Positions 25,252-33,445 of a DNA stretch of 64,000 bases are shown one piece after another. The notes beneath the pieces are model-generated. The model searched no databases. It was not told where the DNA came from and worked only from the letters and a program-made list of their open reading frames with translations. This DNA comes from an uncultured Bacilli bacterium (GTDB lineage: Bacteria > Bacillota_I > Bacilli_A > RF39 > UBA660), in contig CAKOXW010000001.1 in the NCBI GenBank assembly GCA_934130375.1, positions 186,001 through 250,000 of the forward strand. Direction: 5' to 3'. How positions within the stretch are numbered: the first letter of the stretch is position 1; the number at the start of each line of letters is the position of its first letter. Both the position numbers and the translations under genes were made by a program.

Positions 25252-25905
25252 ATGAAAAAATTTTTAAAATATTGGTATTTACCTTTGATAGTATTAGTTA
25301 TGATTTTTATGTATGTGATAAATAATAGTAGTAATAATGATAATGTTTATGCTTCTAATGGTGTTGAAGCAAAAGAGAAAAAAGATGAAGATAAAAATGT
25401 TTTAGTATCTAAATATTACGTAGACATTAAAGGGGAGGTTAAAAATCCAGGTATATATGAGGTTAGTAGTGACGCAAGAATTAATGATGTAATCAAATTA
25501 TCTGGTGGTCTTACTAAAAATGCCGATGTAAGTATTATTAACTTATCTAAGAAGGTTACGGATGAAATGGTTATAAAGATTTATTCTAAGAAAGAAGTTA
25601 GTGATGCTAAGAATTCTATTAATAAAGAACCAGAAGTAATAGAAATTATTAAAGAAATCGAAAAAGAATGTGTTTGCCCAGTTAGTAGTGATATTAATAC
25701 TAATAATTCTAAGGATGGTAAGATTAATATAAATACAGCAACTAAAGAAGAACTTATGACTATACCTAGAATAGGCGAAAGTAAGGCAGATATTATAATT
25801 GAATATAGAAATAATAAAAAGTTTGAGAATGTTGATGAGATTAAAAATATATCTGGTATAGGAGATAAATTATTTGAAAGTATTAAAGAATATATTGAAA
25901 CTTAA
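25252..25905 (+). CDS. comEA: Competence DNA receptor ComEA
   Basis: A 217-residue membrane-anchored DNA-binding protein. After an N-terminal span (residues ~6-24) comes an SLBB domain (YYVDIKGEVKNPGIYEVSSDARINDVIKLSGGL), a linker with one CVCP motif, and a C-terminal double helix-hairpin-helix (INTATKEELMTIPRIGESKADIIIEYR, then ISGIGDKLFESIKEYI). It binds incoming DNA outside the membrane and hands it to ComEC. The ATG at 25252 has AGGAGG; the upstream ATG is inside this ribosome site. comEC begins inside its 3' end. Confidence 0.93.
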   Translation: MKKFLKYWYLPLIVLVMIFMYVINNSSNNDNVYASNGVEAKEKKDEDKNVLVSKYYVDIKGEVKNPGIYEVSSDARINDVIKLSGGLTKNADVSIINLSKKVTDEMVIKIYSKKEVSDAKNSINKEPEVIEIIKEIEKECVCPVSSDINTNNSKDGKININTATKEELMTIPRIGESKADIIIEYRNNKKFENVDEIKNISGIGDKLFESIKEYIET

Positions 25906-27886
25906 AGTACTTATACCTGTTTGTATATTGCTTTTATCAATATCTTTTTTCTATAATAAGAAAAGTATTTATAGTAACGAGACTAAGGTGTATGGATATA
26001 TTAAAAGTTATAAAGTTGTAAATGATTATGTAACTTTTTATTTAAGTTCTAAAGAGGATTTAGTATGTACTTATAAGTCTAGTACTTTTAATTATAATCT
26101 TGGTGACTATGTTTTATTAGAAGGTTCATTAGAATTACCAAGTAATAATACGATATTTAATTTATTTAATTATAAAAAATACTTAAAATATGAGAATATT
26201 AACTATATATTTAATGTTAGTAATATTACTAAGTTAAAAGATAATGAGAACATATTCTATAGTATTAAAAACTATATTATGAAAAAGATTAATAGTAGTA
26301 TTAATAAAAATTATTTATATACTTTTATACTTGGTAATGATGATTTTATAGATAATGATGTAATAGAAAGTTATAGAGTAAATGGTATTAGTCATTTATT
26401 TTCTTTATCAGGTATGCATATTTCAATATTTACAATGGTAATATTAAAAATATTTAATAAATGTAAGTTTAAAGATTTAATTGCAATAATATTTATTTTG
26501 TTTTACTTATCAATCACATATTCTGAATCTATTCTTCGTGCAAGTGTTATGTTCATATTGTTTAAACTTAATAAAAAACTAAAACTTCCTAATATTAACA
26601 TTATGATTTTAACTTTAATAATTGCATTACTAATTGATAAATATATTATTTTTAAGATGGGATTTCAATATTCATATTTGACTTCTTTATTCTTAGTATT
26701 GTATAGTGATTTGATAAAAAGGTATAAATTTAAGACTTTAGTAACCTCTCTAATCGCTTTTTTTGTGACCATGCCAATAACTATAAATAGTTTTTTTAAA
26801 GTAAATTTCTTATCAATAGTTCTTAATGTAATATTTATTCCATGTGTTTCAATTCTATTATTCCCTTTGACATTATTAAGTGTTGTTTTTTTACCAATTT
26901 CAAATATACTTCATAAATTTATATTAGTATTTGAAAATTTTTCTATATTCGTATCTAAATTTGATGTTCTAGTAATAGTATTTCCAAAAATTAATATTTT
27001 ATTTATTCTTATTTACTATATTGTACTTTTATTTGTGTTAAATTCTATATTGAAACATACGTATAAAAATATATTTGTAATGTTATTTGTTATATTATTT
27101 TGGAAGTACAAGGTATATATAAATCCAAGTTTGACAGTTACTTATATCGATGTTAGACAGGGTGATAGTACTTTAATACAATTACCTTATAATAGGGGAG
27201 TAATACTTATTGATATTGGGGGAGTAAAAAATTATATAGATAATACAGTTAATGAAAGAGTAGGTGAGAATATAGTAAATTATTTGAATTCTCTTGGTAT
27301 AAGCAAAATTGATTATTTAATTCTAAGTCATGGTGATTTTGACCATGTTGGTAACTTTTATATTATTCAAAATAAAATGAATATTAAAAATATTGTTTTT
27401 AATTGTGGAAATTTTAACAATTTAGAGAAAGATATTATTAAAAATATGAATAGTTATTGTAGTTGTATTGATAGTATTAAACTTAATGGATATTTATTTA
27501 GCTTTCTTAATACAAAAACATTTGATAATGAAAATGATAATTCAAGTGTTATTTATACTGAATTTGCTGGTTATAAGTTTATGTTTATGGGAGACGCTGG
27601 AGTAGATAAAGAAAAGGATATATTAGATAAATATAATCTATCTAACGGTGATGTATTAAAAGTAGGACATCATGGTTCGAATACAAGTAGTGGTAAAGAT
27701 TTTATAGATAAAATTAATCCAAAATATTCGATAATTAGTGTTGGTAAGAACAATAGATATGGGCATCCCAATAAAGAAGTATTAAATAATCTAGAACAAT
27801 CAAAAATATATAAAACAGATCAAGATGGAAGTATTAAGTTTAAAATAAAAAATAAGAAATTAAAAATAGAAACTTGTAGTTCGTAG
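25874..27886 (+). CDS. comEC: Competence DNA channel ComEC/Rec2
   Basis: A 670-residue membrane protein that passes single-stranded DNA into the cell. N-terminal DUF4131/OB part, the competence domain (NGISHLFSLSGMHISIF, then ILRASVMFILF), several membrane spans, and a C-terminal metallo-beta-lactamase domain (VTYIDVRQGDSTLIQLP, SHGDFDHVGN, MGDAGVDKE, VGHHGSNTSSG). The first codon is probably TTG at 25874, inside comEA, with AGGAGAT seven bases upstream; no ATG is near. Its last ~480 bases are repeated downstream at 28846-29328. Natural competence with the pilin-like genes in this window is plausible. Confidence 0.93.
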   Translation: MKVLKNILKLKVLIPVCILLLSISFFYNKKSIYSNETKVYGYIKSYKVVNDYVTFYLSSKEDLVCTYKSSTFNYNLGDYVLLEGSLELPSNNTIFNLFNYKKYLKYENINYIFNVSNITKLKDNENIFYSIKNYIMKKINSSINKNYLYTFILGNDDFIDNDVIESYRVNGISHLFSLSGMHISIFTMVILKIFNKCKFKDLIAIIFILFYLSITYSESILRASVMFILFKLNKKLKLPNINIMILTLIIALLIDKYIIFKMGFQYSYLTSLFLVLYSDLIKRYKFKTLVTSLIAFFVTMPITINSFFKVNFLSIVLNVIFIPCVSILLFPLTLLSVVFLPISNILHKFILVFENFSIFVSKFDVLVIVFPKINILFILIYYIVLLFVLNSILKHTYKNIFVMLFVILFWKYKVYINPSLTVTYIDVRQGDSTLIQLPYNRGVILIDIGGVKNYIDNTVNERVGENIVNYLNSLGISKIDYLILSHGDFDHVGNFYIIQNKMNIKNIVFNCGNFNNLEKDIIKNMNSYCSCIDSIKLNGYLFSFLNTKTFDNENDNSSVIYTEFAGYKFMFMGDAGVDKEKDILDKYNLSNGDVLKVGHHGSNTSSGKDFIDKINPKYSIISVGKNNRYGHPNKEVLNNLEQSKIYKTDQDGSIKFKIKNKKLKIETCSS

Positions 27887-27927
27887 AAAGTCCCAATATT
27901 GTCGGGAAAATATTGAAAGGAGTAGAT

Positions 27928-28818
27928 ATGAATTATTATAATGAGATAAAAGAAAAACTAATAAAGAGTGAAATATATGATAGAGCAAAAGATTATTCGA
28001 AAGATAGAAATAAAGTTAGTGTTTATTTTGAAACTGGTAAACTTTTAAGTGAAGCAGGGAAGGAATATGGTAAAAACATAATTAAACAGTATTCTAAAAA
28101 TCTAATGTTAGAAGTTGGTAAAAAATATAACGAAAGAACACTTTATGGAATGAGAAAATTTTATGAAGTATTCAGAAATGAAAAATTGAACCCACTGGGT
28201 TCAAAATTGAGTTGGAGCCATTATAGAGAATTAATAACTATTAAAAATATTGATGAAATTATATATTATATTTTTATTTGTGAGAAATATAATTTATCAA
28301 AAAGACAGTTGCAAGAAAGAATAAAAAATCATGAATATGATAGATTAAGTGATAATGTTAAAAACAAACTGATTACTAAAGAACAACTAAATGTCAACGA
28401 TTTAGTACCTAATCCTATTATTATAAAAACGAACTCATTAAAAGAAGATTTATCAGAATATGTGTTAAAACAATTATTATTAAATAATTTAGATGACTTT
28501 TTAAATCAATTAGGGATTGGTTTTACTTATGTTGGTAATGAATATAAGATTAAAATAGATAATAGATATAACTATATAGATTTACTTTTATATAATATTA
28601 AGTACAAATGTTATGTAGTTGTAGAATTAAAAATTACTGAACTTAAGAAAGAACACACAGGCCAAATTATGACCTATATGAATTATATAGATAAAAATAT
28701 AAAAACTATTGAAGAAAATGATACAGTAGGAATTATCATTTGCAAACAGGATAATTACTATGTTATAAAATATTGTTCAGATGATAGAATAATTGCAAGG
28801 GAATATGAATTAGTTTAA
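27928..28818 (+). CDS. DUF1016 (YhcG) PDDEXK nuclease family protein, copy A
   Basis: A 296-residue protein with the DUF1016 N-terminal helical domain (residues ~1-150, with LSWSHYRELI) and a C-terminal PDDEXK-type domain (NRYNYIDLLLYNIKYKCYVVVELK, with Asp and the ELK pair as likely catalytic residues). Members often accompany restriction-modification and phage-defence islands; activity is little studied. It sits right after comEC behind GAAAGGAG. Its last ~90 residues are almost identical to copy B at 29340, while the N-terminal domains differ at about half the positions. A perfect 9-1-9 palindrome lies inside the gene at 28186-28204. Confidence 0.85.
   Translation: MNYYNEIKEKLIKSEIYDRAKDYSKDRNKVSVYFETGKLLSEAGKEYGKNIIKQYSKNLMLEVGKKYNERTLYGMRKFYEVFRNEKLNPLGSKLSWSHYRELITIKNIDEIIYYIFICEKYNLSKRQLQERIKNHEYDRLSDNVKNKLITKEQLNVNDLVPNPIIIKTNSLKEDLSEYVLKQLLLNNLDDFLNQLGIGFTYVGNEYKIKIDNRYNYIDLLLYNIKYKCYVVVELKITELKKEHTGQIMTYMNYIDKNIKTIEENDTVGIIICKQDNYYVIKYCSDDRIIAREYELV
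28186..28204. repeat. 9-1-9 palindrome inside DUF1016 copy A
   Basis: TTGAACCCA-C-TGGGTTCAA. The equivalent sites in copy B (29592-29610) and in the relic (31178-31196) keep the symmetry with different bases. Confidence 0.8.
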
Positions 28819-28845
28819 TTAAGAAAATAAAATTTTGTATAAAAT

Positions 28846-29328
28846 TGTGGCGACTTTAACAATTTAGAAAAAGGCATTATTAAAAATATTAATAGTTATT
28901 GTAGTTGTATTGGTAGTATTAAACTTAATGAGTATGTGTTTAGTTTTCTTAATACAAAAAAATTTGATAATGAAAATGATAATTCAAGTGTTATATATTT
29001 TAATTATTTGAATAATAAATTTTTGTTTATGGGTGATGCGGGTATTATACGGGAAAAAGCAATATTAGATAAGTACAAACTTGATAATATTGCTTTTTTA
29101 AAAATTGGACATCATGGTTCGAATACAAGTAGTGGTAAAGATTTTATTAATGAAATAAATCCTAAATATTCGATAATTAGTGTTGGAAAAAGCAACAGAT
29201 ATGGTCATCCCAATAAAGAAGTATTAAATAATTTAGGAAATTCAAAAATATATAGAACAGATCAAGATGGTAGTATTATGTTTAAAATTAAAAAAAATAA
29301 ATTGAAAATTGAGACTTGTGGTCTATAG
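28846..29328 (+). pseudogene. Duplicated 3' fragment of comEC
   Basis: From 28846 (AATTGTGGCGACTTTAACAA) to the stop at 29326-29328 this matches comEC from about 27404 to its stop, with scattered changes: the same FLNTK.FDNENDNSSVIY, MGDAG, GHHGSNTSSGKDFI and NSKIYRTDQDGS blocks. The catalytic HGDFDH part and all membrane segments are absent. An ATG at 28936 opens a 130-codon frame but has no good ribosome site. The fragment probably arose by tandem duplication or by single-crossover insertion of DNA carrying comEC 3' end plus a DUF1016 gene. Confidence 0.9.
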
Positions 29329-29339
29329 AAAGGAGTAAT

Positions 29340-30224
29340 ATGAACTATTATAATGAAATTAAAAATGAATTAATAAATAATGAAATAAATAGAAAAGTTA
29401 AAAGTTATTCAATTAATAAGAGTGATTTGGATGCATATTACAATGTTGGAAGAATGTTAAGTGAAGCAGGTAATCATTATGGAGAAGGAATAATAAAAGA
29501 ATATTCGAAGAGATTAACATATGAATTAGGTAAGGGTTATAGTAAGAGAAATCTATGGCTAATGTTAAAGTTTTATGAGTTGAATGAAAAAGTGCAGACA
29601 GTGTCTGCACAATTATCTTGGTCGCATTATTGTGAATTACTATCTTTTGATAATACTGATAAAATTAATTATTACATAGAATTAGTTAAAAATAATAATT
29701 TATCAGTTAGGCAGTTAAGAGAAAGAATAAAATCTAATGAATATGAAAGACTTCCGGAATCTACTAAAAATAAATCAGTAGAACAAAAAGAATCCGATAT
29801 AGTTGATTTTATCAAGAATCCAATTTTGATTAAAAATAGTAATAAGTATGATATATTTTCAGAGAAAGTATTACAAAAATTAATTTTGGAAGATATTGAA
29901 AATTTTCTAGAAGAATTAGGAAATGGATTTACATTTATAAAAAGTGAATATCCAATTAAATTAGGTAATAGATACAACTATATTGATTTATTACTTTATA
30001 ATATTAAATATAGGTGTTATGTAGTTGTAGAATTAAAGATAACAGAACTTAAGAAAGAGCATACTGGACAAATTATGACTTATATGAATTATATAGATAA
30101 GAATATAAAAACTATTGAAGAAAATGATACAGTAGGAATTATCATTTGTAAACAGGATAATGAGTATGTTATTAAATATTGTTCTGATGAGAGAATTATA
30201 GCAAGAGAATATGAATTGGTGTGA
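29340..30224 (+). CDS. DUF1016 (YhcG) PDDEXK nuclease family protein, copy B
   Basis: A 294-residue paralogue of the protein at 27928. The first ~200 residues are clearly related but divergent (SYSINKSDLDAYYNVGRMLSEAG, AQLSWSHYCELL), whereas the C-terminal nuclease domain is nearly the same, including YIDLLLYNIKYRCYVVVELK and the end IAREYELV. This mosaic pattern suggests gene conversion of the nuclease half or replacement of the recognition half. It follows the comEC fragment just as copy A follows comEC, with the same AAAGGAGTA ribosome site. It ends in TGA. Confidence 0.85.
   Translation: MNYYNEIKNELINNEINRKVKSYSINKSDLDAYYNVGRMLSEAGNHYGEGIIKEYSKRLTYELGKGYSKRNLWLMLKFYELNEKVQTVSAQLSWSHYCELLSFDNTDKINYYIELVKNNNLSVRQLRERIKSNEYERLPESTKNKSVEQKESDIVDFIKNPILIKNSNKYDIFSEKVLQKLILEDIENFLEELGNGFTFIKSEYPIKLGNRYNYIDLLLYNIKYRCYVVVELKITELKKEHTGQIMTYMNYIDKNIKTIEENDTVGIIICKQDNEYVIKYCSDERIIAREYELV
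29592..29610. repeat. 9-1-9 palindrome inside DUF1016 copy B
   Basis: GTGCAGACA-G-TGTCTGCAC, at the position equivalent to the palindrome in copy A, directly before the codons for QLSWSHY. Confidence 0.8.
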
Positions 30225-30249
30225 TATAATAAGTATGGGATGTGATACT

Positions 30250-31026
30250 ATGGCTTTACCAAAAATTGTGTTTAAAGAAATGACTTTGCAAGAAAACATA
30301 GATGTTATAAAGTGGGCATATTTTGAAAACAATGGAGCATTAAGCGTTCATGATTTTACAATTAAATACTTTCCACAACTAGCTAATTTGGATACAAACC
30401 TATCTAGAAATGAAATTTATAAAGTTATAGAAGAAGTAGTTACTAATGATTATAATAAACATAAACATAGAATAAAAAGTGAAACTGAAAGATATAACAC
30501 ACTATGGGAGCAATATAATGATAGTTATTTTAAGGCATTATCATCATATTTGAATATAAAATGGCCAAATAATTTAAAAGAAATAAGTGCAACTGTTGGA
30601 TTAATTCCGATTTTTCCAAGATATTTAGACAATTTTTCTTTTTCAATTGGTACAGGCGTTGATGATTCTAAATTATTAGAAGTTTGTGCTCATGAAACCC
30701 TACATTTTTTATGGTTTGAAAAATGGAAACAAATTCATCCAGAAACGCCAAGACGTGAATATGACTCACCATATTTAGTATGGCAATATAGTGAGATGGT
30801 AACTGATCCTATTTTGAATAATAAACCATTTTCTACAATGTTTGAATTTGATGAACGAGGATATGATAGCTTTTATGAACTTGAAGATGATTCTAGTAAA
30901 GTTATGGATAAATTGAGAAACATCTATAGTAAAGATATATCAATTGAAGAAAAAATGAATGATGGATTCAATTATATTAATCGAGTTTTGAATAAAGATA
31001 AAGATGAAAGGATTGCGAAAAAGTAA
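30250..31026 (+). CDS. Putative zinc metallopeptidase-like protein
   Basis: A 258-residue soluble protein with the zinc-peptidase motif HETLH in EVCAHETLHFLWFEKW (residues ~150-165) and a downstream YSEMVTDPIL that may give the third ligand (Glu). The N-terminal half is helical with many charged residues. No signal peptide is seen, so it is cytoplasmic. GGATGTGAT precedes the ATG at 30250, only 25 bases after the DUF1016 gene. Similar stand-alone proteins with an HExxH core exist in Bacillota; the substrate is unknown. It may belong to the accessory block. Confidence 0.6.
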   Translation: MALPKIVFKEMTLQENIDVIKWAYFENNGALSVHDFTIKYFPQLANLDTNLSRNEIYKVIEEVVTNDYNKHKHRIKSETERYNTLWEQYNDSYFKALSSYLNIKWPNNLKEISATVGLIPIFPRYLDNFSFSIGTGVDDSKLLEVCAHETLHFLWFEKWKQIHPETPRREYDSPYLVWQYSEMVTDPILNNKPFSTMFEFDERGYDSFYELEDDSSKVMDKLRNIYSKDISIEEKMNDGFNYINRVLNKDKDERIAKK

Positions 31027-31082
31027 TCTTTTTTCTTTATAAATAAAAGCATTGCATTCGACTTACTAATTGACAATCAGCA

Positions 31083-31207
31083 CATGGTAATTTTGACCAT
31101 TTTGCCGATGTTGGCAAAATGGTTGATATAGGTTCTAAGACCATGAAAAAAGTTATTAGGCATTTAACAATGAAAAATTGACACCATTGGTGTCAAAATT
31201 ATTATGA
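31083..31207 (+). pseudogene. Relic with DinD-like and DUF1016-like fragments
   Basis: One frame from 31083 reads HGNFDHFADVGKMVDIGS, matching the DinD/Bro pattern DHF.D..KMV.IGS. A second frame from 31163 reads FNNEKLTPLVSKLL, matching DUF1016 copy A (FRNEKLNPLGSKLSW). Both are broken by stops. Two hairpins lie inside: ACCATTTTGCC (31096-31106) with GGCAAAATGGT (31113-31123), and TTGACACCA-T-TGGTGTCAA (31178-31196). The 200-base gap holds no intact gene. Confidence 0.5.
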
Positions 31208-31228
31208 AATTGCTATAAAGTGACATTA

Positions 31229-31909
31229 TCATGCTAAGCATAAAAAGTAATATATTAGTATGATAACTCCATAAAGTAAAATTATTGAGATAATATACAT
31301 TATTGAATTGATTCTCATTTTCTTTATTGTTATATATATGACTAAAACAAAAAGTAATATACTAATTATAAGCAAAGAAATTACTTTTATCCAAAATAGA
31401 TAAAGAGATAATGCAATAATTGATAAAAAGTTGACACATACTATAAAAATACTTTTGCTCTTTTTTATAGATAAAAATAATCTTTTTAAAGCTTCTTTAC
31501 TTAGATAGATAATTAAAATAATTGATACAAGTAACAATGATAACCCATTATTATTAGTACTATAAAGAAAGAAACTAAGAATAATTGATATCAAGACATA
31601 AATCCATAATATTTTTCTAAATAAATTATTGCTTTTTGTAGAAGTTTCAATTATAGAATTGATACTTTCATCACATTCACTGGCTTGTATCTTTTCAGTC
31701 TTCGTTTCGCCACTAATGAACTCAACTAAAGAAATATTAAGTATATTGCAGATGTCTTTATATAATGACATATCAGGCATACAAATACCATTTTCCCACT
31801 TAGATACACTTCTACCAGAAACACCTAACTTTTCAGCCAACTTTTCTTGCGTTAAACCATTTTCTTTTCTCTTTTCTTTAATAAATTTTCCTATTTTTTC
31901 CTGTTCCAT
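31229..31909 (-). CDS. XRE-family regulator fused to a membrane domain
   Basis: A 226-residue protein with an N-terminal helix-turn-helix (IGKFIKEKRKENGLTQEKLAEKLGVSGRSVSKWENG, residues ~4-40) and, after a polar linker, about six hydrophobic segments up to the C-terminus. Membrane-tethered XRE regulators of this shape are common in Bacillota and may sense the membrane state; the signal is unknown. The ATG at 31909 follows AGGAGGAGAAA; the longer frame to 31999 includes a hydrophobic stretch with no ribosome site. It is transcribed away from a second XRE gene. Confidence 0.82.
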   Translation of the reverse strand: MEQEKIGKFIKEKRKENGLTQEKLAEKLGVSGRSVSKWENGICMPDMSLYKDICNILNISLVEFISGETKTEKIQASECDESINSIIETSTKSNNLFRKILWIYVLISIILSFFLYSTNNNGLSLLLVSIILIIYLSKEALKRLFLSIKKSKSIFIVCVNFLSIIALSLYLFWIKVISLLIISILLFVLVIYITIKKMRINSIMYIISIILLYGVIILIYYFLCLA

Positions 31910-32030
31910 TTTCTCCTCCTCATAACTAAAGTTTATAATATATACAAATATAATAACACGAACTAAAAGTTCAAAAAAGTAATTTTTCTTAGAAATCAAA
32001 TGATAATATCTTAAACTTAATAAGCCTCGT

Positions 32031-32045
32031 TCTACAAAATGTAGA
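32031..32045. promoter_or_regulatory. Palindromic candidate operator between two XRE genes
   Basis: TCTACA-AAA-TGTAGA in the divergent promoter region. The core CTACA-NNN-TGTAG recurs at 34294-34306 in another divergent region. Confidence 0.35.
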
Positions 32046-32093
32046 TAAATATATTATTAAAACATGATATACTTAGTATGTGGTAATGAATAT

Positions 32094-32807
32094 ATGATTA
32101 CAATTGGTGAAAAGATAAAAAAAATAAGAAAGTCTAAAAATATTTCTCAAGATAAACTTGCTGAACTTTTAATCGTGTCTGATAAAACAATATCTAGTTG
32201 GGAATGTGATAGAACAGTGCCTGACATTAATATGCTTATTAAAATATCAAGTGCACTTGATTATAATTTTTACGATTTTATAAATGATAATGAAATGAAA
32301 ATGAGTAATATTGAGTATGGCATTAAACTTAAGTTTGATTACCTTGAATATAATAAATTATTAAAATCAATGAGTAGTAATACAAAATATATTAATCAAA
32401 AAGATATTTATTACATTTCTAAATACGAAGAATTTAATGATAAGTGGTTAAGAATAAGATGCGAAAATAATAAATATCATTTATCTCTTAAGAAAAAAGA
32501 GGATGATAATTGTTTTAATAAAAATGAAGTAGTTTTTGATGATTTAAACAGTATGAAGATTATACTTAATAATATTGGTTTAACTGAGTATGGAATTATA
32601 GATAAAAATAGAATTACTGTTATATACAAAGATAAATTTAGTATTTCATTTGATAATGTTAAAGGTATTGGTTATTTTGTAGAAATTAAAAATATATCTG
32701 ATTGTGATGATATTAAAACTAAAATAAAAGAAATATATGAGTTACTAGGTGAGTTAAATATTGATATAAAATATATTGATACTAAAAGGTATTTTGATTA
32801 TTTGTAG
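32094..32807 (+). CDS. XRE HTH domain fused to a CYTH-like domain
   Basis: A 237-residue protein. Residues ~1-65 are a Cro/C1 helix-turn-helix (IGEKIKKIRKSKNISQDKLAELL, SDKTISSWECDRTVPDI). Residues ~75-237 read like a class IV adenylate cyclase/thiamine triphosphatase (CYTH) fold: the start IEYGIKLKF, the middle KWLRIRCENNKYHLSLKKK, and the end IGYFVEIKNISDCDDIKTKIKEIYELLGEL with YIDTKRYFDYL. In the start motif ExExK the second Glu is Gly, so catalysis may be lost and the domain may instead bind a nucleotide or polyphosphate and control DNA binding. The start at 32094 is not certain (ATG also at 32064). Confidence 0.65.
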   Translation: MITIGEKIKKIRKSKNISQDKLAELLIVSDKTISSWECDRTVPDINMLIKISSALDYNFYDFINDNEMKMSNIEYGIKLKFDYLEYNKLLKSMSSNTKYINQKDIYYISKYEEFNDKWLRIRCENNKYHLSLKKKEDDNCFNKNEVVFDDLNSMKIILNNIGLTEYGIIDKNRITVIYKDKFSISFDNVKGIGYFVEIKNISDCDDIKTKIKEIYELLGELNIDIKYIDTKRYFDYL

Positions 32808-32815
32808 GAGATTAT

Positions 32816-33361
32816 ATGAAAAAGTATGAATTATTAAAATTAAGAGAATTATTAAATGAAGAGATAAGCAGAAGAAAAAGGATTAAGGAATTATTAGAGT
32901 GTGATTTAGTAAAAGAGTATTTAAGTATTACTAATACTCCTTGTGTTAATTTAGATATTAGTGATATAAGGGGTATCTTAGGTAATATATTGCTTAATTA
33001 TAAAGTAACTAGTACCAATAATATTTATGTTGCAACTAGAGCATATTTCTTAGACTGCACCATAAGTTATCAAGAAACTAATTATTTTCGTTCTAATGTA
33101 CCAATAAATTCTTTAAAAGCAGAAAATAAAATATATAAGGATATTGAATCTGAGAGTATTGTGGTCGCTAGTTCTTTAAGTGATAGTAATATGCCTTTAA
33201 TATCTAGATTTGAAAGTGAAAATATCATTTTAAATCCATATAATACATCTGATAATAAAAATGGATATGATGATGTTCGCTTAGATTTCTTTTCATCGTC
33301 AGTAGAACAAGGTCAAGCCAAAGCTAAAAAATTAATTTTAGAAAAGTATAAAAAAATGTAA
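32816..33361 (+). CDS. Protein of unknown function
   Basis: A 181-residue soluble protein starting eight bases after the XRE-CYTH gene behind TAGGAG, so the two are an operon. It opens with a Lys/Glu/Arg-rich helix (KYELLKLRELLNEEISRRKRIKELLECD), followed by a mixed region with several Ser and Asn runs. I see no motif. The gene ends before a strong terminator. Confidence 0.55.
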   Translation: MKKYELLKLRELLNEEISRRKRIKELLECDLVKEYLSITNTPCVNLDISDIRGILGNILLNYKVTSTNNIYVATRAYFLDCTISYQETNYFRSNVPINSLKAENKIYKDIESESIVVASSLSDSNMPLISRFESENIILNPYNTSDNKNGYDDVRLDFFSSSVEQGQAKAKKLILEKYKKM

Positions 33362-33418
33362 CTATTTTTTATTTCTTCACATAATATGTATTGTAACACG
33401 TAAGTGTTTATATAGATT

Positions 33419-33445
33419 GAGCCCTAATTAGGGGCTCTTTATTTT
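33419..33445 (+). terminator. Rho-independent terminator of the XRE-CYTH operon
   Basis: GAGCCC-TAATTA-GGGGCTC and a T-rich tail, one of the most GC-rich stems in the window. Confidence 0.85.

Noticed and set aside
28936..29328. A free-standing metallo-beta-lactamase gene
   Set aside because: It lacks the HxHxDH part, has no ribosome site and is a copy of the comEC 3' end.
31083..31100. A third comEC relic, because CATGGTAATTTTGACCAT resembles the comEC catalytic motif DNA
   Set aside because: The surrounding sequence does not follow comEC, while the reading frame follows the DinD/Bro pattern much further.
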